64,000 bases of DNA. Origin: Saturnia japonica. Its lineage: Eukaryota; Arthropoda; Insecta; Lepidoptera; Saturniidae. Position 1 is the first letter of the stretch. The number at the start of each line of letters is the position of its first letter. The position numbers and the translations under genes were made by a program. The notes beneath the pieces were generated by a model that worked only from the letters and a program-made list of their open reading frames with translations, was not told the DNA's origin and searched no databases. Of this stretch, positions 1 to 12,800 are shown piece after piece. The stretch lies in NCBI GenBank assembly GCA_033032175.1, contig CM065320.1, positions 9,238,001 to 9,302,000 of the forward strand, written 5' to 3'.

Positions 1-487
1 CGATGACAACGCAATAACATGATATTATTAAAGAAGATAACCTGGTTATTCTTAGGTTTGTTGGATTCGTCTCGATAATTACTATACCTACTCCTAGGTC
101 GTGATCAGGGTTTATAAAAGCTTGTTTGTTTAGGGGTCCAAAAAAATGTTTAGAATTATATATAATGCATTAGATTGACTATAAATAAATTTTTATTGCT
201 ATATTTATAAGGTTCAGACCATAGATTAGATCACTTAGATCGGCAATGGGTAGATTTGGGCGAGCCGAAAATCAAATAGGCAAATAGTGTGCGTGTAATA
301 GTGCTGCACCATGTACTGACTCCGCCTTGATGTACCGATATTGATACACATATCGGTGATTAAATGTCACTTAATAAATACGCAAGTAAAAATTTTAAAC
401 AAATTTAGCTAGCGGCGCCTCTGACTACTACCGCGTGAAATTATATGTAAGAAAACCAACGGGGAAAAAATATAGGTGTACTGAAAT

Positions 488-688
488 TCAAAATCGGCGA
501 TTAACCGTGATTCGTACTTTGTGTTTTTCGGATTCCTGAGACAACGCAATAGTCATGCTTAGCCTTGCCTCACATTCACTACTTTTCGTCGATCGACAGT
601 TTGCAATACACTGCGAGTTTAAACCCAATACGTCGTTCATACAAGTTTCTTGGGCGCGGAAACTTATTCTTAGTATATCGTTCAGCAA
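488..688 (-). pseudogene. Transposon protein fragment, paired with a copy at 62166
   Basis: The frame reads LLNDILRISFRAQETCMN and later SECEARLSMT. A related stretch lies at 62166-62345 on the plus strand ([16 protein letters not shown], then ESNEREARL). The Arg-rich '(E)REARL' pattern resembles N-terminal regions of autonomous Helitron or similar TE proteins, but the family is not settled. 721-1434, to the right, shows no feature I can name. Confidence 0.35.
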
Positions 689-1434
689 AAAGTTTCACTT
701 CACGGTATTGCTTAGTTTCATGTGAACGGGACACAACCCGTTTATATACTCAAATAAAACATCCAAAATCCAGTAATCAGTCAGGGTGGTAGGGTATCTG
801 TACCCGATTGGATCACGACTACCATGCCAAATGTCAAATGGTCATATGCTTGTCACAGTGTCTTTCTGTTGATATTTTGTGTCGGAATCAGCCAATGTAG
901 GTATATTCAGCTGCAAAGAGGCTTATTGGCCAGCATGACAGCGACAACCATTCTCCATTCTCAATCTCTCGATGATTGCCATTTTTTTTGGATTGTAGGG
1001 TAGTAGTAGTACATACCATCAGATACATTGCCGTCACTATCCCGTACTACTTTAAAAAAGCAAATATTTTATTATTGTACAGTGTTATTATTTATTTAGC
1101 GTATTTAGCCGAGTTATTTTGTAGTCACTTATCATTTATTATGGTGATCCCCAATTTGCATTCTAAGAATGCAATATTTTACTAATTAGACTAAAAAATA
1201 ACGATAAAACACAATCACAAAGCCATAAAAAAGCTCAGTAACTTCGCCTCTGTGGATAACTGAACGCGAACATTACGTCACGATAAGGTATGAACAACAA
1301 CGTTGCGTTTTGAGATTTTAAATTTCCCTTGTATTTTTAACACTTTTTATACATGAAATTCTATACACAAAAAGCGAATAAATTTAAAAAAAAACATTGT
1401 AGGCCGTGTAATTCTACTGTAATAAAGAGTGCAA

Positions 1435-1940
1435 ATAAAAATACTTGACCGATATTTAAATTAATAATAGCTTTTCATTAAATGCATATGAAATTATATA
1501 CGATACCTATGACAAAAAAATAGTTTTTTAAATTTTTATCTGTCTGTCTGTTTGTTCCGGGTAATCTCCTATCCGGTTGAACCAATTTTGACAGAACTTT
1601 TACTGATAGATAGCTGATGCTATATGGAGTTACTTAGGTAATTTTTATTTTAGAAAAAGTATTAGGGTTCAGCGCTAATAAAAACAAACTGGTCATCGTG
1701 AACCAATTCGGGCACTTAAATGGCTTACGCTGAGTGAAACCAACTAATGTACTACATAATTGCAGTTATTTAAAAAAAAACCACAAAAACTCAGGAATAG
1801 GATATATCTATTTTCTAAGGATCACCCACAATAAACATTTTTATTTTAAAATAACAGGGCACGGGAGTAGCACATTTCCGGCGTGTGCCCTATCGATAGC
1901 ATTCTTTAGTCAACGCGAGCGCAGCCGCAGGCATAGCTGA
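1435..1940 (-). mobile_element. Helitron-like nonautonomous copy, family A
   Basis: Minus-oriented copy of the family whose 3' end reads like CGAAGCCGCGGGCACAGCTAG. Internal landmarks shared with other copies: GTTCCGGGTAATCTCC, GGCTTACGCTGAGT and ACCCACAATAAAC. Other copies lie at 12345, 22478, 33900, 40371, 50637, 55128 and 60585. Sits in the DYNC2H1 intron after exon 24. Confidence 0.6.
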
Positions 1941-2104
1941 TACTTACATATCAACGAAGCAATATAAATAAAAGCTTGTAAAAAGAACAAACAATATGGG
2001 ATAAGGACTCTTCTCCATATGGAAAGAGAATTTTATAACGAAAAGCTTGGAAAAACTTGTTTTAATATATTCAGATAAAATAATTCCGAAAATCTATTTT
2101 TTTT

Positions 2105-2174
2105 AGATCTGACTACACTGTTAGCCTTAGGGGCCCTAAAGCCGCTGCAGCTTTTACAGCTTCACCGAACTTGG
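2105..2174 (-). repeat. Short module, minus-strand copy
   Basis: Holds CTGTTAGCCTTAGGGGCCCT then CTTTTACAGCTTCACCG. Four other copies are at 28709, 54181, 58168 and 61514. On its own strand it runs into an A-rich tract, like the 3' end of a retroposon. The surrounding 1941-2906 holds nothing else I recognise. Confidence 0.5.
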
Positions 2175-2906
2175 GGAGCTACCCGAAAATTTACATAAGA
2201 TTACAGCTAAATAAAGTAAATTTTTGGATAAACCGCGGCTAAATTATTGGGTAATAAACGCGTGAAGAGTTGAGGATATTCATAGTATTTATGAAATCTA
2301 TGCTTTTTAGCAATGCCCATCTATGAAAGTGTAGTGGGTACGTAAATGACAGAATTATAACTGAAAACTATAAAAAAGTAAAATAATTAACAATTTTCTG
2401 TACAATAATTTTGTATTGTTAAAAATCATTCTTTTCATAGCCATTTTTGTCGAACTGCAATATTTTTAAGAAATGTGAAAAATTACAAAGAATAAATTAT
2501 TTTAGAGGAACACATACAAACTCCTTAGGTATTTAGATAGGCCATTATCGGCATATTATGTCAATCTCTTTAAAATTTAGATTAAAATACGCAAATATTC
2601 ACATATTTGAGAACATTTTATTTCGGATTTGTATATATTCCGAGAATTCATACGACTAAATACGATATTTTCTACATTCATTTATGTATAAAATGTTTAT
2701 GAACTTTCTAAAACAATTTAGTTTATGAGCAAAACATTTCAATCGGACTTAGATGTGAAATGGATGATATATTGTCGATTTTCTTTATGGATGAGTTACA
2801 ACAAGGCACTGCACAGGTAGGTAACCATAACTGTAATACGGTCTACCAAATATTAAATTATATTGTAAAACCTTATATTTTACGAAAATAAGCGATATAA
2901 GCTTAC

Positions 2907-3065
2907 CTTTGTTATTATCTCTTTATAGTCTTTAACGATAGCAACGGGCTTCTTCACTTTATCATTGTAATAAAGTATGGTTAATCTCGCAGCCGCAAAC
3001 CAAATCTCAAGTTCATTTAGAGCACTTCTTATAGCTGCTTCACTCGACGCCGTGCTACATATTTT
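2907..3065 (-). CDS. DYNC2H1: DYNC2H1 exon 24, last exon in the window
   Basis: Fifty-three codons, phase 0; acceptor ATTTTTATAG, donor GTAAGC. Peptide includes EAAIRSALNELEIWF and ends IVKDYKEIITK, matching the REALRELDLWG and LIKDWKDIV blocks of dynein-2. The next exon is not visible in positions 1-2906. Confidence 0.94.
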
Positions 3066-6000
3066 CTATAAAAATAATGTTTATTAAAATATTCGAATCG
3101 ATAAAAGTTCAGCTTAGTTCGTTGGGAGACTCATTCGGTTGAGCCTGCTTACTTGCGTACAAAGTCTCAAAAACTGTTTTCAAAAATATAATTACCTGTA
3201 AAGCCTTTATATGCTTCCTGATATTAGAAGAAACGCCAAGTAATTCCTTGACCTGAAGTGCGTCATGGACTTTAGAATCAATTTCTATGAGGCTAAATAC
3301 TTCTCTCCAGTCACGTTCCGTGAAATCGATTCCTCGAAGGTACTTTAATAGAGGTGTTAAGTCCTGGTAGAATAAAAATAGTAACACTTGAGAAATATAA
3401 TAAAAAGATCGTGTTAAAATATATTATAAATCATAAAATCTAGAAAACTTATGTACCTATTTAAATTTCTAATTGATGTACGTTGTTATTTTTATTCGTT
3501 TTTTTTACTTATGACTAATATAGTACATCGTCTTGATGTACGTCTTTCTAGAATATTTCAGGATTCTATTAATTTTCATAACAGTGGGCATAAAACAAAC
3601 CAGATATCTAGGTACCTACTTACTTGCATAATGTAAGTATTACGGAGACCTGATGATATCATCTAAGACTTTTATAATTATACTAGCGTAGTGTGCACGG
3701 CTCCGTACGCGTTTGTTACTACGCAGTAGTTATTTACATCCCATAGTTTTATTTTAAACACATCTCATTGATAGATCATATAGCCTATCAATTGAGGAAT
3801 GTCATGTATTTTCCGTATAAAATTTGAATCAAAATTAGTTCAGGTATTACTAAAAATGATTTTTTACATATTCCTAAAATTATTTTTGACGATTCTTCTG
3901 CCTATCAGTTATGAAATCACGTGTGCATCCAGTCTAGTCAAAAGCGGTTGAGAAATAAAACTTTTTTGTTTTTAAAATATTTGCGACTATCCTTACAGCC
4001 CATCAGTTATGGAATGACTTATACCTACTTCCCGTGTACAAAATTTCATCAAATTCGATTAAAAAATAAACAAATTTTCAATTTTTTGAATTATTTTTTT
4101 TCTATTTCTAAATATGATATTGAAAAATCTCATAGCCCATCATTCATAGAATGGCATATACTTCGTGTGTACAAAATTTCATCAAAATCGATTAATACTT
4201 AATGGAAATAGGTCTTTTGGATTTTTTTACGATTTCTGAATGTAATATTAAAGTTTCTTATCCCTATCAATTGACCCATAATGACATAGGCATTCCGTGT
4301 ACAAAATTTCATAAGGATCGGTCAAGAGGTTTTTGAGTTAAATCCGGACATACAAACAGACCGACAGCCAGAAAAAATCTTAATACCATATTCGTGATCA
4401 GTATCGTTCATTTATTATACCTATAGGGAAGTTTGCACAAACAATTAACTGTACAGACAGAATTACAGTTTTATTAATATAGGTAAGTACATAGATACTA
4501 GAAACAAAAGCTTTTTAAAATGTCATCATATAACTAAATTCGTACATTATATGTATATATTCGTATAAGAAAGTTTCGATGTATGGAAATCTTACTTTTG
4601 GTAAGAATATTAGGAGTTTCGGAGTAATCATTACCTATCCAAATACAGTGTTTAAATTTTAAAAGCGTCATTAAATATTTAGAACTCAATAACTCGAGAG
4701 GCTAGAGCATAATGTTTGTCTTTAATTGTAAGGTGACAATATTATTTTTATATACATATTTATAATATTTCAGGGCAGCGCACGGAACTAGTATAATTAG
4801 AATTTGACTTTTTTGGTATAGTACCACAAACTCAGAGCAGTAATTCGTAGAGCAGCAATTCGCTTCATGGACTGTTGGAAGTTTAGTGTAAATAAATACG
4901 TACATAATAGATCATAAGCTAGGAGAAAAGCAGTTAATTTGTATTAACGTTCTCATTTATTCTTATTCATAAACTCATATTAATAAATCTGTACTCATGT
5001 CCTATACATATAATATTTTCTCCAAATTTTCTGATAGACGTGCTATATAAAGGAAACAGTAGATCACGAATGTGCCCTTAAAAAAATATTTTTCTGTCTT
5101 TATCTCTGTTTGTATGTCTGGATTTAACTCAAACACGGCTTAACTTATTTTTATGAAATTTTATACACGGGAAGTGTATGTCATATTAGTCAATTGATGA
5201 CCTTTAAGAATGTTCAATAATACTTTTAGTAGTCTTAAAAAAAAGTCAAAAAATTCTTAATCGATTTTGATGAAATTTTGTACACGGGAAGTATGAGTTA
5301 TTTCATAATTGATGGGCTATATCCATCTTAAATATTTTAGAAATCGCAAAAAGAAGGAATTGAAAAAAATATATTTCATCAATTCTCATCCAATTCTGAT
5401 CTACTTTTGTAAACAGGAAGCATACGGCATTCCATAATTGAAAAGTCTATAACAAACGTCAATTATAAATTCAGGAATCGTTAAAAAAATTGGTTCTTTA
5501 CCAATTCTCATGAAATTTTGTTTAAGGGAAGTGTAATCAGTAAAAATAAAATTACAGGATTTAAAATTTGCACTTAATTTCTTTGAGTTATACACACATG
5601 ATTCTCATTTAAAAAGAAAGATGTTTAAGCAGTAAATATTCTTTCTTTTGACATTCTTATTCTATTCTTTGGCTCTCGTACATTACATTAATTGATTTTA
5701 TAAATCAATACCTCACCTCAACAGTAACTTAGACTTTACAAAGTATATCAATAAAACAGAAGTGCCTTAAAGTAAGTAAAACGTAATAAAATCTTACGGT
5801 ATATTTATCTAATTCTTGTTGTATGAATAAAGTGATAGTTGTATAGGGTTCCAACTGTCCTTTCCACTTCGACACAAACTCGTCAAGCAAATGAAGTTTC
5901 TTTTGAAAGATGACCCAGGGTTGTTCAGCGATTACTTCGTATTCTTTGAGAAAATTAAAAGAAAATACTTTTTTTACTTTCTACGAATTGTATTCTGTAT

Positions 6001-7805
6001 ATTTGTAGAGTCTCTATATTATTATCTTCATGTTTAAGTGTACATATTTTCAAGACGACGATTTTCACCTACTTTTTCTGTTACAATACAAATAGAAAAG
6101 CAAAGGACAAAGAAATTCAAATTACTCTACAAAAAGTAGAGATCCTAACTAGCAGCTAGTCTTGTCTACCTCATAATCGATGTGTAAGTTGCTAACATAA
6201 AAATGTCTGAAAGTTTACCGCTTCTGTTGGCTTGTGTAATTCGAACCACTAAATAGTAATATGAGCAAATATTGTAATAAAAAGTTATTTTACAGTTAAA
6301 TATAGATGATAGTGTCACTTAAGTCCATATATCCGTCATACTTATTAGATCCTTGCATATGGAATTGGCGTTTTGTTGAACTTGTCACTTTAAACTCAAA
6401 TATCTGGCGTTTAGTTAACGAATTCCAAATTCAAATTTACTTCAAATGTAGGCTTGTGTATTTGTGTTTCGAATGGAGTGATTCATTTATTTTCGCACCA
6501 TTTGCTTTTTCTTTCACATAGTTCTTTTTACAAAATGAAAACTTAAAATATTGCGTTATTTACGAATATGAGTTCCACCGTGGCATCAGCGCTGCAGAAA
6601 CAGCCCGAAGGATTAATTATGTGTATGGGGAAACTACTGTAAAAGTAAGCACGGTACGTTTTGGAAATTTTGACTTACGAAAAAAACCGCTTGGATGTCC
6701 GGAGACCCTAGTTGATAATGAAGAATTAAAGGTGATCGTGAAAGCAGATCCATCGCAAACCACGTCAGAGTTAGCGGCAGATGTCAAATTTCATAATAAT
6801 TTTTTCGTTTTAATTTTTTCCATATAAAACGCTAACTTCATATGTAGTTAAGGACCTTTTATTAAACACGCACTGGTATACGAACGGTTCTAACTTAGCA
6901 AATTACCAGTAAGGAGTCCTATTTGATGTTAGGTTAAGCCACGGCTACTTAACATCAGGTAGTATACATGATCCTTTGCTATTTCCACTACATAAAAACA
7001 CTAAGTATAGGTACGTAATAATATGGTATTTGGAAGGACAAAAAGAATTATTGTTTTATTTTTATTGATTTTGTATGTATTACTATTAATGGTCCTTACC
7101 TTCATTGTATGTTTTAAAAACAGTCCATAGAGCTAAATATTCATTACCAAGGTCTTTTCCTTGTTCCCATATATCTGACAACTCAATCTTCATGTTGAAC
7201 TTTTCACATTCTTTACTGTAATAATGTTAAATATACTTCACGACAAATATCTAACCTTGTTATATTACTTTGAATAGAACTTCTATTACTTTAAATAAAA
7301 GAAAAGAAAATAAATTATTGACTAATACATGTACCTACTGCCTCTTCCAATTAAATTACAAACAGAAATAATTCCTGGCTAGTAATCACCCATACATCTC
7401 ATGTAGCATAATCTCACTTTTGCTCATGATATAACACTTTTCTATATTATCGACGGTGGAATGGCAACATTTGTTTTATAATAGCACGATTGTTCTTGAT
7501 GGTAAGCACAGTACCTACAATCCAGAAATAACGGCGACCACCGAAATATCGTTAATCCATCGGTAGTCAATTGGTCGAAGTTCGTCAAATTTTGTTTTGA
7601 AATGTTTACGAAAAAGTATTTGCAAAAAATCCGAATTTCAGTTTCGACTATTCTTTATAAGCACATAACTTGAAAAATAAACATCGTGGAAAAAAAATTG
7701 TGGGCTCTTGTCAGCTTTGCGTAAAATGTCCTTTTATGTAATGTTAATTTTGTCTGTAAAAACTATGTGCCCAATGATAAGTCATTGCTGTGCCCGTATG
7801 TTCTC

Positions 7806-7839
<34 letters not shown>

Positions 7840-9727
7840 GTTCTTTCTTTTTTCCTAAGCGTGCCATTATGGAGGGTGTATAGTATGATCACGATTCAGT
7901 CGGACACAAATATTGTAATCAAATCACTTGATAACAGAAGAATTGACTAATGAGTAAAGTTTGTCATTTATGTACGTTTGCCAATTTCCTTTCCACCGTC
8001 GATATTAATTAGCATTCCATGAGTTTATTTGGCGGTTCAATTATATAATTCATATAATATACTGCTCCTAATTCAATGAGAGTTTGAGAATATAAGCACA
8101 ATGGAACTAACTATACGTACAGTAATTCATCTCTATCAGCAACAAATTTATCCCAGGTTACGATAGCGTCGAATACAGAGCGACATCTGTCGACCAATTC
8201 CGCTTGGTCTACGCCCTGTGTATCTTCTAGTCGACCTTTAGTCTGAGTCCATCTTGTTACCCAGGATTCAGCGTTTGTATTTAGATTTTCCCATTCGCCT
8301 TGTAAAGTGGACTTTACCATTTCAGCCTATTGCACAAGCATAATGAAAGAATGAAGCTTAGATTAAAATTTAACATATTGGTAAGTTTATAAAATTACAT
8401 AAGTCACCACTAAAAATATAACAATAAGCGTTTTCATTATGCATAACATTACTAATACAAAGAAAAAAATCAGTGCCAATTGATAAACTTTGATCTGTAT
8501 ATTCTAAATAAATATAGTCTTCAGTCTGAGAGTAATATTTCTTTCTGTAAAATAAAAGTCATTGTAGTTAAAATCATTTCCTATACTTATAGACTAATTT
8601 AAATACTGCTCTAAAATTACATTATCAGTACAAATAATTTGCATCTCCGTGGTGTCATCTATTGTTGAATAACAAACCGATTGCTATGTAGCGTAGAATC
8701 GCTTAAAATAAATGTTCATGTCAATAAGATTAATAAATTTTACAAGTGCTTTAACTTGTAGTTGAAAATGTAAAACATGTTTTTCGGAAACGTTTATTTA
8801 CATAATATTATGTTTGTGAAAGCAATTAACTATATATAAATACGTGAAGCAAAAGCTTTAGGTACCATTGTAAGCGTATTACGAGATTTGGCATGGTTAA
8901 AGTTTATATGGAGAAGGAGTGCAGAAAGCTAAAATGTATGTATTATATAGGTTACTAATATATTAAATTAAATAAATTAATACTGCGAATCCTAACCCGA
9001 CCATTGCCATTGAACTTAGACCCCCCCAAACAAATGTCAAACAGAAAATAGTCTACGATCAAAACGTCGCAGGTCGAATTTTGAGCTTAGGGCGATCGCT
9101 AGTTTTAAACATAAATACCTGATTTTCAAAAGCTTGCTGTTGACTGAGCAGTAGTTCACGGACCTTTTGCCACTCCTTAACCGTGCTCGCAATAGTGGAG
9201 TCACTTCCCCAAGTACGAAGCAAGTGCCCCTTCCGTTTTAATTCTTCTATGGTTTTTTCCATCTGTATCCATTCAACAATACGTTTAACCAAATTGTCAT
9301 GAAGTTTAATTAATATAACCACTGTCTCTACATAACAGTTAACGTGCGGTATAGTTCTTTTATCACATTTTAGGCTCGCGCCTGATCAAAAGTTCACTTC
9401 ATATTAAGCGATGACATACGAAAATGCAAGATTATTTTAAAAGGACTGACTCCGAAGTGTACTTAGCAACAATTTCTTTACTACAGTGTGTTAGCTACAT
9501 AATAGCAATAGGAAATTTCTTAACAACATATTAAGGTTTCAAAACACGATATTTCCTTCACCAAAGATCAAAGTCAATTTACACTGTCTAAACAGACCCA
9601 ATGACCACACCTATCAAATTATACACTTCCTGTTTAAATTCCATGAACAAGATATTAAAACCATATTTTTATAGATACTATTTTACTGTCAATTTCATGT
9701 TTTGATATGATCTATAAATATACATAC

Positions 9728-9816
<89 letters not shown>

Positions 9817-12800
9817 CTAATATGTAAATACTTGGTAAACTATATTTTCAGTAAGGTTATGGAATCATATCAAAAGCTACGCTGCTTACTGAATGAAAGC
9901 GACTGTTCGTTCATAACATTTTTAATAAATAAGTGAGATTATAGTGAGAAATTATTAAAATATAAAACCTCAGGCATTTTCTCGCGTAGGACTTGCTGCT
10001 TAGCGCTAATATCTGCTAATTCCTTGGCATTTTTCGGCATTTCCTTACTGTCCAACATAACAGTTGCATTGGCTACAAAGGTATCGACGAGCGCGTTGTC
10101 CGCTCGGCAGCTCGCCTGAAGCGAAGACATAAGACATGCCCATAGAGACCGTGTTTGAGATTCAAATTCCCTTCGCAATGTACCTGTCCCTATCGATATC
10201 CATTCTACTTTTTCATCTTCGCTGAAAATTAAAAACGTGGTTTTTTTGTTTTATTTGGATAAGCTTATTTTGTAGTGGAAATCCACACTAATATTATAAA
10301 TGGGAAAGTAATTAGGTATGTCTGTCTGCTGTTATATTTTCACGACTAAACCTATGAGCCGATGAAATAAAATTTGGTATAGAGATTGCCTGGGACATGG
10401 AGAAGAACATAGGTAGTACGAAAACCCCTAGTAAAAGAACTAGTAATATATAAAAGGTTGTTAAGTTCAATTGGTAAATTTTTAATATAACGTTATTTTC
10501 AAATGATGCTCTACAAGAATTTAAAAGCACCCGAAGACCTGGATGAATGCAGGAAAGCATAAAGTGTTAATTTGGGAGAACACATCTACAGTGCAGCTAG
10601 GATAATAAAAAAAAAATTGTTTCTATAGTTTATAAAAATAAATAAGAGTTTAAAATTCATAATATCTATATGTATCAAACTGATTTCTCGTATTAGGCTG
10701 GCATAGCCATCAAGGATGTAACTGAAACCTTATGATTAGAAAAGATAAAAAAAGAAATCGTGTTTAAAAGATTTATTATTGTATTTATACGGAGTAGGTA
10801 GTGAATTAATTCTTGGACGCTTTGTAACCTCAAGCAAAATTTTTCACATTCTCTTTCTCTTCTTTCCCACGATCAGTTACAGATTTAACATTTTCATGTC
10901 CACATCAACAATTAATAACAAACGCTTTTTATTGCACAAAGACGTAACAGTTGTTAATATGTTTCATGCGAAAGTAACAAAAAAAATTCGGATAATTAGG
11001 TATTTCATTAAATAAAAATATACATCTGTTCGTTTCTCGGCTTTTGAAATCGCCAATACAATGTGGGCTGCCGTGGTGATTAGGAATGATAAGGAAGACG
11101 CCTCACTGTCCAGCAATAGGACACAATACATAAAGGCTGGTATTATTATTATTTGTAATCTCAAGTAAAATACGTACAACGTCATTTTGGCTACCGTCTG
11201 GCCATAAGCTTTGCAAGCCTTGAAATTATCCTCCCAGTCTTGGGCATCATGCAGAGTCTCGATACACAACGCTTCTAAATCAGGTACACAAGCGAGTGCG
11301 GCGCGACGTGTCCACTCCATACATATACGCTCGACTGACGATAAAGCCATTTCCAGTTGATGCACTGCTTTGTTACCTAGCCAACTATGCCTAGGAAATA
11401 GAAACAAAGTTTATATCACTTATATTTTGTAGTCTTGTCTAATGTCTTGGCTGTATTGTTTTATGACAAAAGGTACTTTATAGGTTAGGCCATAATTTCA
11501 CCTGGTATTAAGTGACGATATGGCCCAAGATCGTAATACGTTAAGCCGTATAAGAGAACGGACTATCAAGAGCAGCTGATGGAACACGGCCGCGCCGGTG
11601 TGAGCACCATGCTATAGTTTCATCAGGATGTTTTCCTTCTCCGAAAGCTCGGGTTCAGTTTAGGATTCGAACCTATGTACATCGACCCGATGTCTGTTTA
11701 TTCTACCACAGAGCCATCATTGCTTAACTAGCAACATCTTATAACAAACTCGCATCTTTTCCAACGATTATGAGGATGCTAAGGCTCAAAACAACAGAAA
11801 CTTGTAACAAAATTGAAATCCATGATTTTTGTGTAACTTTATGGTGTTTTAGAAATATAGTTAGCTATGTTTCATTTTTACAGGTTACTGACTTTTCAAC
11901 GATCTCTGCAAAGATGCACTGGTTCGCAGTTACGTTGTTTTGTACTCCGACAAACTGCGCGGGTAATGAAACAAGCCGTCTCAGTTGATGATAATGTTGT
12001 GCACGTATCTCCTCTATTGGCGGTTGAGGTCGCACCATATGCCCGCTAAAAATATTACAATTACATTTAAAAACGTTATCACAGTTTTAGGACAATTCGA
12101 AACACTTTTCCAAAAAAATGAGAATTTTGCTGTTTTCAAGGCCGGATGTAAGGGTTACTCTGAAATCTATAAGTATACATTTTGAATATACTTTGAGATG
12201 TTATAAAAAAGAGCTTCGTGATTATTATTTTTTTTAATTAAAAACAAACTCATATTATGGAGGACTTTCTTGCGTAGCACCTCGAGACAAAAGTCCCTGT
12301 GGCTTTCCCCTTAACCCTGTTTTTTCGTCACTTTTTATTTGATACTAGCTGTGCCCGTGGCTACGCACACGTTTATTACGGATAAAACTAACCTAAGTTA
12401 CTCCTTATAAAATCAGCTATATACCTACCAATGAAAGTCTCGTCAAAATCTGAAATACTATTTTGGAGATTAGTCGGAATAAACAGACAGGCAGACAAAC
12501 AAAGATTAAAAAAAATTGGCTTTTTGTTATAATTACTGTAATATACTTTCCTACACATTTAGTAAAACGCTGTTATTTTGACTTTACAAACAGACACTTC
12601 AATTTTATTTATTTGTATGCTTACATGTGATAAATCATACTGACTCTCTGTAGTTACTATCGTTTTAGATTGTAATGTAGTACTTAAACCAATCGGTATA
12701 CTTGAGTTAATTTACTAAGAATTCCAAAAACATATATGAATTTACAAATGTTTGACTAAACGTTCTAATATAAATAATAGAGAATAAAGAACAACAAATA

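Noticed and set aside
2763..2816. Plus-strand ATG followed by 18 codons ending at CAG|GTAGGT, like a small first exon
   Set aside because: No homology, no partner exon, and it lies in a DYNC2H1 intron on the opposite strand; likely chance.
9059..9322. Longer version of DYNC2H1 exon 19 starting near 9320
   Set aside because: Would add about 18 residues absent from the vertebrate alignment and break phase with exon 18; the acceptor at 9263 fits better.
10964..11407. 147-codon minus open frame taken as one piece
   Set aside because: Only 11178-11390 is exon 17; the rest is read-through into introns, including a LINE tail.
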